A stretch of 33,072 nucleotides of DNA, taken from a bacterium (GTDB lineage Bacteria > Auribacterota > Auribacteria > Auribacterales > Auribacteraceae). Made by a program: the position numbers and the translations under genes. The notes under the pieces are model-generated. The model had not been told where the DNA came from and searched no databases. It saw only the letters and a list, made by a program, of their open reading frames with translations. Where the stretch lies: the NCBI GenBank assembly GCA_021161885.1, contig JAGGZS010000066.1, positions 1-33,072 of the forward strand, written 5' to 3'. Shown here piece by piece: positions 16,189 to 23,195 of this stretch; position 1 is the stretch's first letter; each line of letters opens with the position of its first letter.

Positions 16189-16854
16189 TTATCCATGCAG
16201 TCTGCGATGAACAAAACTAAATAAAGCCAACCCGACAAGTAATAATGTTGTCGGTTCAGGTACAGCTTGTGCATCATATGTTATAGTAAGTTTCGGACGT
16301 AAAGTATCCGTTGAATAATCAGATGTCCAAAATAAATAAGCCTGTGAATAATTTGTCATACTCACCACTCCAACCCCATAATTAGGCGATATTCCCGAAT
16401 GCCATTCGTTTACAAAATCGGTTATATCCCATTCCGCCCAAGTATATTGAGCAGGAATTCCACCTGAATTCAAAACTCCTGCTGACATGTCAAGAGAAGG
16501 TTTGTTATTCCAAGTAACAGTCATTTCATCCCAAGGCGAAACTATTTTATACGCAGACATAGGATAATGAACGGAATTGACCGCACGTACGTACAACTCA
16601 AGTACTGCATTATATATAATAACATCTTCAGGGAGAACAGATATATCAAATTCTATTAACGGATAAAAACTATTTATATTTCCTGCGTCCATCGATAAAC
16701 CACTGCCGTAATTATTATTCGGACTGCCAGAGTAAACTATAGTATCTTTTCCTTCACTACCCGGCTGAAGTGTTATAACAGACGCATAACCGTCCGAAGA
16801 TAAAAAGAAAAAGGCAATTCCCAAAACAACTAAATTACAATACAGTCTCTTCAT
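16189..16854 (-). CDS. Secreted DNRLRE-domain protein with PEP-CTERM sorting signal (moron)
   Basis: A 221-residue protein. Residues 1-25 are a signal peptide. About 26-195 match the DNRLRE beta-sandwich: VITLQPGSEGKDTIVYSG, NNNYGSG, YPLIEFDISVLPEDVII, AVLELYV, then TVTWNNKPS, WAEWDITDFVNEWHSG and RPKLTITYD. The end is a PEP-CTERM tail: VPEPTTLLLVGLALF, then FVHRRLHG. That is a Pro-Glu-Pro motif, a membrane helix and a basic end. Known PEP-CTERM proteins are cut by a host exosortase and released or anchored with exopolysaccharide. The gene has its own promoter, an AGGAGG-type ribosome site and its own terminator, and splits TerL from gpW. It is therefore cargo rather than a virion gene. A surface role in the lysogen is inferred. 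Confidence 0.9.
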   Translation of the reverse strand: MKRLYCNLVVLGIAFFFLSSDGYASVITLQPGSEGKDTIVYSGSPNNNYGSGLSMDAGNINSFYPLIEFDISVLPEDVIIYNAVLELYVRAVNSVHYPMSAYKIVSPWDEMTVTWNNKPSLDMSAGVLNSGGIPAQYTWAEWDITDFVNEWHSGISPNYGVGVVSMTNYSQAYLFWTSDYSTDTLRPKLTITYDAQAVPEPTTLLLVGLALFSFVHRRLHG

Positions 16855-16883
16855 AATTCCTCCTCATATACAAAATTTCTATA

Positions 16884-16913
16884 AAAATAACATATAACAA
16901 CAATAATTGTCAA
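16884..16913 (-). promoter_or_regulatory. Promoter of the PEP-CTERM cargo gene
   Basis: On the minus strand, a consensus -35 TTGACA (16913-16908) and -10 TATTTT (16889-16884, 4 of 6) are separated by 18 nt. The pair sits 30 bp upstream of the ATG, with GAGGAGG in between. An independent promoter is what a moron expressed in the lysogen would have. Confidence 0.55.
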
Positions 16914-16936
16914 GCATTTTATTCGTAGAAAAAAAA

Positions 16937-17194
16937 CTATTCTTCAACACTTTTGAAATTCTGACCGCAATTCCTGCAGATATGATATCTAACCGGCGGA
17001 TGACTGGAATAACATCTTACATTTTTGCTTTTGCACTGAGGACAACGCACAGGTCTATACGATACGCTATATTCAACTTCATCTTCTTTCATTAAAGGCA
17101 TTTTTACGTTCTTTTTAGACTGCTTTTTTAACCAATTCGGATTCAAATTAATCCAATTACTCAAATCCACGCCCCTTCTCGTTTTCTTATCCAA
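16937..17194 (-). CDS. Small zinc-ribbon protein after TerL
   Basis: An 85-residue basic protein that overlaps the TerL end by 34 bp. Its C-terminal half is a classic zinc ribbon with two CxxC pairs: CPQCKSKNVRCYSS, then YHICRNCGQNFKS. The N-terminus (WINLNPNWLKKQSKK) is basic and may contact DNA. Similar short ribbons follow terminase genes in other phages, and phage Mu Com is an example of a phage zinc-ribbon regulator. Its role here is unknown. It could be a late regulator or a packaging accessory. Confidence 0.75.
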   Translation of the reverse strand: MDKKTRRGVDLSNWINLNPNWLKKQSKKNVKMPLMKEDEVEYSVSYRPVRCPQCKSKNVRCYSSHPPVRYHICRNCGQNFKSVEE

Positions 17195-19014
17195 TTTTCC
17201 CTGCTTGTACCCCTTTGAACCGGTTTATGTACCCGAACTCTATTTTCTTCCCTAATATTCAATATTTTACTTATATCTGCGGCTGCAACGGAATAAACTT
17301 CCGTATCAAAATAATGGTTCGCGCCGGATCCTTTCTTCAATTTCCAAATTTCCCTGACCGGTTTTCCTTTTCTCCTTTCCAATACTTTATGTTCAGCTGT
17401 AAATTGAGTTAAATATTCTCTATGCGGATCCCTGAAAATATGCCATTTTTTTGGGTCTTCAGAATGGACTAACCGGCTGATTTTGTTTTTATAATGGTTC
17501 ACATCAATATGCCACAAAATAAGCCCGTTTTTGATAATAGCTCCGGTCTTTGAATTGATATCTATTTTAGATGATTTATAAAACCGACCGGATGTAATCG
17601 AAACCTGTCCTTTAATTGCTTTAGCCTTATCTTTCCATTTCCTGCAGAACCGATAAACCTCATCCGCGTTATATCCGGTATCAATACAGGTCATGTAAAC
17701 TGGCAGTACCTCATCCGAACCAATCTTTTTATATCTTGTATTAAATAAATCTTCCTCAATATCAAACCAACTCTCAACACGAGCCCTGCGGATAAGCCAT
17801 GACTCTTCACAATATCCCCATCCTCTAATCGAATAATAAAAATGACCTTTCTGCACATCCACTCCAGCGGTTAAAACCAGTACATCATCCGGCACGATTC
17901 CTTCATCATAATCACAGGCAAGTTCTTTTATTACGTCAATAGTCGTCTCTTCAACTTTATCTTCCCATATTTCCGCAAGCCACGAGTTGACGAAATTCAT
18001 TAGAAGTTCAACGTAATCTTTCGAGTCAAGGAACTCTTTTGCGATATCGCTCCATGTTAACCAAGGCGAATAAAGCGAATTGATCCAGAATCCACGATGT
18101 TTATTATGTGATGCGTCTTTTACGTTGCCGGCATTATCTATTTCAGCGCCTTCCGGACACCAAACCCCTTTGATCATTATTTGAAGTTTATGGTTATCAT
18201 TAATTTTTTTTTGGCAATAATGGCATTCATACCAGGCAAGCCGTTTCTCTTGAATTTCTCTTCCGGACGTTTCTTCATCCGGCCATTTAATTTGTGAAAA
18301 ATATAATACTTGGTATTTACCGCAATGCGGGCAGGGTACATAATATTTACTCTGATCACTCTTTTTATATTCCCTGAAAATATAACTATCTTCTGTTGTA
18401 GGTGTAGATACTTTGACTGTTTTCTTGTTCCAGAACGTTTTCTGTCGTTCAGTAGCTAATTTAATCGGATCCGCTTCTTTTCCTGAGAATTTCGGGTATT
18501 TATCTATCTCATCCAAAAAAACATACCTTACCGGTCGGGACGCTAACCCTGCAGGACTGTTCGCACCGGCAAAATACATTATCATCCTGTCCAGCTGGTA
18601 CTCCAGTTTTGTTATGTCATCGGATATCGGCGACACGTGAGAACTCAATGCCGATGAAAGCCGAATCATCGGCTGAACACGGTCATACGAGATGCTTCTT
18701 GCGTCCTCAATCCTTGGTAACACCATTAGCGCAGGTCCGGGATCTTGATCAATAACATAACCTAGCATATTATACATGCATTCCGTCTTACCGACTTGGG
18801 AAGACGCCATTATCGTTATATCTTCAACATTCGGATCAGTGAATGCATCCATAATCTCTTTTAAATACGGAGTTCTTCTCGTTCTCCATTGACCCGGTTC
18901 AGCTGATGTTTTTACATCTAAAACCCTGTTTTTATCCGCCCATTCACTTACTGTAAGTTTTTCCGGCGGCCGCCATGCTTCTTTTTCTCTTTCAGACCAA
19001 GATAACTTTTTCAT
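17161..19014 (-). CDS. terL: Terminase large subunit (lambda gpA family)
   Basis: A 617-residue protein, near lambda gpA (641 aa). The Walker A-like motif is ASSQVGKTE (about residues 69-77) and Walker B with the coupling residue is YVFLDEIDKY. A coupling motif, TPTTEDSYIFREY, follows. An internal zinc-ribbon-like pair (CPHCGK, CHYCQK) is also typical of gpA. The C-terminal nuclease part has acidic motifs such as LTAGVDVQKGHFYYSI and CIDTGYNADEVY. It pumps DNA into the prohead with ATP and cuts the concatemer. It overlaps TerS by 4 bp. Confidence 0.95.
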   Translation of the reverse strand: MKKLSWSEREKEAWRPPEKLTVSEWADKNRVLDVKTSAEPGQWRTRRTPYLKEIMDAFTDPNVEDITIMASSQVGKTECMYNMLGYVIDQDPGPALMVLPRIEDARSISYDRVQPMIRLSSALSSHVSPISDDITKLEYQLDRMIMYFAGANSPAGLASRPVRYVFLDEIDKYPKFSGKEADPIKLATERQKTFWNKKTVKVSTPTTEDSYIFREYKKSDQSKYYVPCPHCGKYQVLYFSQIKWPDEETSGREIQEKRLAWYECHYCQKKINDNHKLQIMIKGVWCPEGAEIDNAGNVKDASHNKHRGFWINSLYSPWLTWSDIAKEFLDSKDYVELLMNFVNSWLAEIWEDKVEETTIDVIKELACDYDEGIVPDDVLVLTAGVDVQKGHFYYSIRGWGYCEESWLIRRARVESWFDIEEDLFNTRYKKIGSDEVLPVYMTCIDTGYNADEVYRFCRKWKDKAKAIKGQVSITSGRFYKSSKIDINSKTGAIIKNGLILWHIDVNHYKNKISRLVHSEDPKKWHIFRDPHREYLTQFTAEHKVLERRKGKPVREIWKLKKGSGANHYFDTEVYSVAAADISKILNIREENRVRVHKPVQRGTSRENWIRKREGAWI

Positions 19015-19604
19015 TTAACCCCCGCAAACGTGTTACAAACTTCCCGTATCCGTTCGGTTAAATATGCTTCTATTTCTCTTGGCTCATACATGTTCGCAAG
19101 TATTGATGCCAATTGTCTCGGCAACGCGAATAAATTGCGTTTAACAGTAAGAATTCTTTGTACCCGGCTCTCTTCAACCTCTTTTAATGGAATAAGTTCA
19201 CCTTTAAGCTTTTTAAACAACAACTTTTCTTTTTCAAGCTGCTGCTTTTTTAATCTTTTTTCCCAGTATATTTTTGTATCTTTAGTTTCTTTCATTTTGG
19301 CTATTTGGTTTTGATACCGCCATGCCTGAATGGCTAATAAATCATAATATCCTTCAGGCCGCACAGGCATCCCAGCAGCTACCCAATTTGCTACAGTTCT
19401 CGGCTTAACTTTGAATATATCCGATACTTCTCGCTGTGTCCTCACAACAGCTGGCGGAAGCGGACAGTTCTCCAACACTTCCAGTTCCCGAATTTCTCCG
19501 GGCGTTAAAGATTTTTTCTGCAATTTAGTCAACAAATGATGATGCCTTTTCTTTTTGGCCATAAAAACTATATCTACTTTTTTGTTACACATGCTAAATC
19601 CCAT
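19011..19604 (-). CDS. terS: Terminase small subunit (Nu1-like)
   Basis: A 197-residue protein directly before TerL. A winged helix-turn-helix lies at about residues 58-85 (REVSDIFKVKPRTVANWVAAGMPV), the type used by lambda Nu1 to bind cosB. A charged coiled coil follows (KIYWEKRLKKQQLEKEKLLFKKLKGE), then a C-terminal part for TerL contact. No start has a good ribosome site. The ATG at 19562 (MAKKKRHHH) is a plausible alternative and would give 183 residues. It recognises the packaging site, probably the structured 127-bp gap just upstream. Confidence 0.85.
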   Translation of the reverse strand: MGFSMCNKKVDIVFMAKKKRHHHLLTKLQKKSLTPGEIRELEVLENCPLPPAVVRTQREVSDIFKVKPRTVANWVAAGMPVRPEGYYDLLAIQAWRYQNQIAKMKETKDTKIYWEKRLKKQQLEKEKLLFKKLKGELIPLKEVEESRVQRILTVKRNLFALPRQLASILANMYEPREIEAYLTERIREVCNTFAGVK

Positions 19605-19660
19605 ATGCGCATAGTTGAAAACACATAAACAGTATGTTAATATACCTTAAAACCTAAATG

Positions 19661-19733
19661 TGCGGTCGATTGCCCACATGGGATAAGCATGTGTGCTACC
19701 AGAGATGTTGGTGCATCTCCGGCCGCATTTTTT
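19661..19733. other. Structured element upstream of TerS: three-way junction or cos-like site
   Basis: An outer 5-bp stem (TGCGG 19661-19665 with CCGCA 19723-19727) encloses two hairpins. One pairs CACATG 19675-19680 with CATGTG 19688-19693. The other is a 9-bp stem, CCAGAGATG 19699-19707 with CATCTCCGG 19714-19722, including one G-T pair and a 6-nt loop. A T6 run follows on the plus strand. The site lies between the methyltransferase stop and TerS, where lambda-like phages keep cos. It could be a terminator, an RNA element or the packaging site. Confidence 0.55.
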
Positions 19734-21033
19734 ATACTTTTACTAATTCAGCTTTTTCTCCTGTAAATTCTTCCCATCTTTGAACTGCTACATCACAAAA
19801 CACAGGTTCCAGTTCCATTGCAAACACACGACGATTAAGCCGTTCACCAGCGATAATCTGCGAACCAGACCCGGAGAACGGTTCATAACAAATATCACCA
19901 GGTTGAGTATGTACTCGCATCGGTATAGCGAACACTTCGGTAGGTTTGACTGTCGGATGTTCTAATCCGGGATTACGTTTTTTGCCTTCCCAGTCCAGTT
20001 CCCATACATCAGAATAGTAGTCCGGTGACGCAGGGTCGCCTGATTTAAAAAAATCTACACGCCAGACCGTACCGATAGATTTGTCTTTCGGTTTATACGG
20101 CGGTTTACTGCCTTGAACCCACATAAGCAAACAAGGTTCGTGTCGCCATGAATAAAACGAATAAGTAAGTATCGTACACGGTTTCACCCATATAATCTGC
20201 TGGTGTACCAAGATATTCAGTTCGTCGCATACTTGCTGAATTTCATGGCGTCGTTTTGATGCGTGCCACAAATACAAGGCCGTATTCTCTTTAATCACTT
20301 TTAACCCAACGCTATAAAAATCTTTGATAAATTTACTCGCATCAGGGATATCAACTTCATGGTATACACCTGACCAGTCTTTACCGCCGTTCGGTCTGTC
20401 TTTACCGGTATAATCAACACAATACGGCGGATCAGTAGCAAACAGTTTTGCCTTTTTACCATCCATAAGCCGAGCGACGTCATCCTCATTAGTGCTGTCC
20501 CCGCACAATAGACGATGGTTGCCGAGAATCCATAGATCGCCCGGACGGGTAATCGTTTCTTTTGGTGGTTCGGGAATATCGTCCGGTAATGTTTTTCCGC
20601 ATCCTGTATTTTCTTCCTCAAAATCTTTAAATGAATCTCTTAATTCGTTTAATCGAAGGTCTAAATAATCCTCATTCATCTGTTGTCGGAGTTCTTCCAG
20701 TATAGGAATTAAAGCTTCTGTGAAAACTCCCTGTATCTCAATATTATTCAAAGTAACATTAAGTAATCGTTCATGAATACTGTCTACATCAAGTAAAATA
20801 ACCGGTATCTCCTGAACATTCGCTTCTTTTAAAACTTTAAAACGCTGATGACCGCCGATAATGGACATATTTCGTTTATTAACGATAATCAGATCAATGT
20901 AGCCGAATTTTTCAAGGCTCTTTTTTAATCCCGTTAAAGCCGGATCGGATATTTGCCTTGGATTCCATTTTGCAGATTTTATATCCGATATTTTCAACTG
21001 CATAATTTCCGGTTTTATGTCTATTTTTGCCAT
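19732..21033 (-). CDS. ParB-domain DNA methyltransferase (N6-adenine/N4-cytosine type)
   Basis: A 433-residue protein. Residues about 10-95 are a ParB/Srx-like N-terminal domain (AKWNPRQISDPALTGLKKSL, IIGGHQRFKVL). The methylase domain has the catalytic DPPY at 201-204 and the SAM-binding region near 390 (CYEPFSGSGSQIIAGERL). The order DPPY then FSGSG points to a beta-class enzyme. Such fusions are common in prophages beside terminase genes. They are thought to protect phage DNA or tune packaging and host expression. No restriction partner is seen next to it. The start has GAAAGGAACTTG at a suitable distance. Confidence 0.92.
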   Translation of the reverse strand: MAKIDIKPEIMQLKISDIKSAKWNPRQISDPALTGLKKSLEKFGYIDLIIVNKRNMSIIGGHQRFKVLKEANVQEIPVILLDVDSIHERLLNVTLNNIEIQGVFTEALIPILEELRQQMNEDYLDLRLNELRDSFKDFEEENTGCGKTLPDDIPEPPKETITRPGDLWILGNHRLLCGDSTNEDDVARLMDGKKAKLFATDPPYCVDYTGKDRPNGGKDWSGVYHEVDIPDASKFIKDFYSVGLKVIKENTALYLWHASKRRHEIQQVCDELNILVHQQIIWVKPCTILTYSFYSWRHEPCLLMWVQGSKPPYKPKDKSIGTVWRVDFFKSGDPASPDYYSDVWELDWEGKKRNPGLEHPTVKPTEVFAIPMRVHTQPGDICYEPFSGSGSQIIAGERLNRRVFAMELEPVFCDVAVQRWEEFTGEKAELVKV

Positions 21034-21179
21034 CTAATCAAGTTCCTTTCTAAAAAATTATATACGAAACCGAAATCCAAATTTTTTTTTATTAAAATCA
21101 CTTTCAACCTGCGCCTTCGCTACCTGCAATAAGGCACTTACAGGAAGGACCCGCTTTTTAATATCCCACCCAAAGGTTG

Positions 21180-21362
21180 TTAAATTGACTTTTTCAGCCC
21201 ATCAAAAGACTGACCACACAGACAGATCAAGACCTCATCGATTAAATTTTTTCCGGCGTCATCCTGACTTTTATAAATAACTTTAAGACGCCGTGATTTA
21301 ATAAGCTTAGAAACCTCATCACCGTTGACGTTATCGATAATCACACTAATAAGATCACCCAT
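21180..21362 (-). CDS. Small hypothetical protein
   Basis: A 60-residue frame beginning MGDLISVIIDNVNGDEV, overlapping the zinc-ribbon gene stop by 8 bp, which suggests translational coupling. AAAGGA lies 10 nt before the ATG. The fold may be alpha-beta (SVIIDNV, RRLKVIYKS, IDEVLICLCG). I do not recognise the family. The frame stays open upstream to 21479, but only with a TTG start inside the neighbouring gene, which I do not accept. Confidence 0.5.
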   Translation of the reverse strand: MGDLISVIIDNVNGDEVSKLIKSRRLKVIYKSQDDAGKNLIDEVLICLCGQSFDGLKKSI

Positions 21363-21981
21363 TGACGGCCATTCCTTTCTCTCTGTAAAAAGCGATTTCT
21401 CTTTGATAACAGATATTGCCTCGTACAATATCTGATTTCCAAATCCATGAACCGCATTCAAATTCAGCAGCCACACCAAACGACTTTATTTTCGATAAAC
21501 AACACGGACATCGAACCGATTCAATAAACGCAACAAACTCTTTTGCTTTTTTGGTATCTTGATCTGAAACTTTATCCACTTTAAAATCCAAAGATGGAAG
21601 AGACGGATCGCTCTCTGGTTTGGTTTCCTCGGTTTTTGTTTCCAGAGAAAGATTTATATCTATTTTCTGGCTCTTCTTCAAAGGAACAATAACTTCATCG
21701 TCGATATCTGAAAGATCAATATTCGGGATAGGTTCATCAGCAGGTTTATTGAAATCATACTTACAATCGGCGCAAAAATTAGCGTTTACAGGCACTAATG
21801 AAAAACAATCAGGGCAGGTTTTGGTTTTGACTTTTATTTTTGGCTTAACCCTCGTTTTCTTTTCTTTTTTCTTTGATTTGACTTTGCCGTAAAAAACATA
21901 ATCACACTCAGTACAAACTTGCCTTCTGCTATGACAAACAGTTCCACATTCAGGACATTCTTTTTCATACTTTTTACTCAT
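21355..21981 (-). CDS. Double zinc-ribbon protein, function unknown
   Basis: A 208-residue protein with two zinc-ribbon units: CPECGTVCHSRRQVCTEC near residues 9-26 and CPDCFSLVPVNANFCADC near 56-73. They are joined by a Lys-rich linker. An acidic central region follows, then a third pair (RCPCCLSKI) near residue 160. The end contains CGSWIWKSDI, which may contribute to the third site. It overlaps the membrane protein gene by 8 bp in the replication operon. A nucleic-acid or protein adaptor role is plausible. I cannot name a family. Confidence 0.65.
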   Translation of the reverse strand: MSKKYEKECPECGTVCHSRRQVCTECDYVFYGKVKSKKKEKKTRVKPKIKVKTKTCPDCFSLVPVNANFCADCKYDFNKPADEPIPNIDLSDIDDEVIVPLKKSQKIDINLSLETKTEETKPESDPSLPSLDFKVDKVSDQDTKKAKEFVAFIESVRCPCCLSKIKSFGVAAEFECGSWIWKSDIVRGNICYQREIAFYREKGMAVNG

Positions 21982-22231
21982 GATCTTTCTCCCTTGTGAG
22001 ATTTTTTTTAATATACTTCAAACATTGCTCCGCAAGTTTTCTCTCTTGATGTAACTCTTTATATTTAAGTTTTTTAATTAACTTTTCTAAGCGATTCTTT
22101 ATGCTCCTTGAATACTTGTTTTTAATTTTTTTTTCTGAGCGACAAGCCCAACCAGCTAAGAAACCAATCAAAAAAACGCTAATGACCAACAACAAAACCG
22201 TAACAAACAATGCATCAGATAACTCAACCAT
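21974..22231 (-). CDS. Small single-pass membrane protein
   Basis: An 85-residue protein with one strong membrane helix at about residues 8-31 (ALFVTVLLLVISVFLIGFLA). A Lys/Arg-rich helical tail follows (KKIKNKYSRSIKNRLEKLIKKLKYKE). By the positive-inside rule the tail is cytoplasmic. That argues against an i-spanin, whose tail is periplasmic. It overlaps the initiator gene by 8 bp and the zinc-ribbon gene by 8 bp. A membrane anchor for replication proteins or an exclusion factor are possibilities; the sequence does not decide. Confidence 0.6.
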   Translation of the reverse strand: MVELSDALFVTVLLLVISVFLIGFLAGWACRSEKKIKNKYSRSIKNRLEKLIKKLKYKELHQERKLAEQCLKYIKKNLTREKDHE

Positions 22232-23060
22232 CTTGCTCTTCCTTATCTCTGTAATTAAAAATTTGATTCATCTCTTTTTTACCTTGCTCGTATGCTTTCG
22301 TAGATATTGGCCAGTCGGGATTGGCGAGCAGTTTACACAGATACCCCGGAGGATTCTTTTTCTTTCGGGATTGAACGATATACGCCCAAAGGAACGGTTC
22401 TTCAGCGATATTGTATTGCATGAGTATTTTTACCAATTTCCAGCTCTGGCTTTCATCGGTGATATATCGCTCGCGCTTGTTTATTATTTTTGAAATTATT
22501 TCAATAGCCGTGTTTTTTTCCGTTACCGTTTCGGAAAAGTCTTCGGAATTTTTAGGATTTTCAAAAAGTAACTTTTGCCCTTCAGGAACAATACGGTTTT
22601 CTTTAAAGTTTTCTTTACGTACGGTTTTATTTAATATAATGTGTGCACTGACATTTTTGTCCGTAGCTACTACGGACATTTTTGTCATGTTGCTACGGAC
22701 ATTTTTGTCCATAGCACTACGGACATTTTTGTCCGTACCCATTGAGTTATCCACAGCCCATTTTTTATAATTTTTATTAAACGAATACATGTTTTTTCCT
22801 GACCGATGTTGATGAACATTTAAGACTCTTTTTTCTTTTAAAGATTTCACCGATCGAGTCACTGTGCGCATTATTATGCCTGTATACATTTCTATTTCAG
22901 TTAATGGTATACAAGTTTGTTTTTTCCTATATCCAAATGTCATTCGAAGCACTAATAAAGCAATTCTCAATTCAGAGCCGCTCAAATTAGCTTTAATAAG
23001 AGCTTCCAAAATCTCATTGGCAATTCTTGTGTATCCGTCTTCTAACTGCGGCCCTGGCAT
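22224..23060 (-). CDS. Replication initiation protein, lambda O-like
   Basis: A 278-residue protein. Residues 1-105 match the phage O N-terminal winged helix domain: PQLEDGYTRIANEILEALIK, SELRIALLVLRMTFGYRKK, and TGIIMRTVTRSVKSLKEKRV. Residues about 109-140 are encoded by four DNA repeats that look like origin iterons. The C-terminal part (SWKLVKILMQYNIAEEPFLW) would recruit the helicase system. As in lambda, the origin therefore seems to lie inside the initiator gene. No obvious helicase loader (P or DnaC type) follows. The start has AAAGG about 12 nt upstream. Confidence 0.88.
   Translation of the reverse strand: MPGPQLEDGYTRIANEILEALIKANLSGSELRIALLVLRMTFGYRKKQTCIPLTEIEMYTGIIMRTVTRSVKSLKEKRVLNVHQHRSGKNMYSFNKNYKKWAVDNSMGTDKNVRSAMDKNVRSNMTKMSVVATDKNVSAHIILNKTVRKENFKENRIVPEGQKLLFENPKNSEDFSETVTEKNTAIEIISKIINKRERYITDESQSWKLVKILMQYNIAEEPFLWAYIVQSRKKKNPPGYLCKLLANPDWPISTKAYEQGKKEMNQIFNYRDKEEQDG
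22590..22739. other. Candidate replication origin: four iterons plus A+T-rich flank
   Basis: The 12-mer GACATTTTTGTC occurs at 22650-22661, 22675-22686, 22698-22709 and 22722-22733, spaced 25, 23 and 24 bp. It is part of a longer consensus, about CTACGGACATTTTTGTCC. The core is a near-palindrome. Spacings are not multiples of three, so the same DNA is read as DKNV in three copies but TKMSV in one. A very A+T-rich stretch lies at about 22596-22648, next to the repeats, as in lambda ori. Confidence 0.8.
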
Positions 23061-23085
23061 ATTTTTTTTATTTACCTTTCTTTTT

Positions 23086-23152
23086 CTCAGCTTGCCCCCG
23101 GCTGAGATACCCCCACACGAGACTTACAGATCGCCTTACATCTTGGCTGTAA
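23086..23152. promoter_or_regulatory. Hairpin and repressor-like site upstream of the O gene
   Basis: TTACATCTTGGCTGTAA at 23136-23152 has the same TTAC-N9-GTAA form as the sites at the repressor. A 6-bp hairpin (CTCAGC 23086-23091 with GCTGAG 23101-23106) sits in the leader before the initiator ribosome site. This is the only sizeable gap (135 bp) in the early operon. A second promoter for replication under repressor control is possible, but no clear -35/-10 pair was found. Confidence 0.35.
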
Positions 23153-23195
23153 TTGTTTTACTCGCTTCTCTTATCCCTTGGCAGTTTGGTTTTTA

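Noticed and set aside
16089..16277. Minus-strand open frame of 62 codons over the moron terminator
   Set aside because: It crosses the moron terminator and starts out of phase inside the PEP-CTERM tail.
20301..20621. Minus-strand open frame of 106 codons inside the methyltransferase gene
   Set aside because: It is an out-of-phase frame of the methylase; the DPPY motif lies in the other frame.
21363..21479. Extension of the 60-residue gene to a TTG at 21479
   Set aside because: It would overlap the zinc-ribbon gene by more than 120 bp from a TTG without a ribosome site, while the ATG at 21362 has one.
21974..22231. Single-pass membrane protein as holin or spanin
   Set aside because: The basic tail is predicted cytoplasmic, no endolysin is adjacent, and it sits in the early replication operon.
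22650..22733. Four evenly spaced repeats, possibly a CRISPR array
   Set aside because: The units are 12-18 bp with spacers of only 6-13 bp, lie inside the O gene frame and fit origin iterons. The Cas4-like gene nearby has no cas partners.
22411..22770. Plus-strand open frame of 119 codons with hydrophobic runs
   Set aside because: It is antisense to the O gene; the hydrophobicity comes from reading Lys/Glu-rich coding DNA on the other strand.
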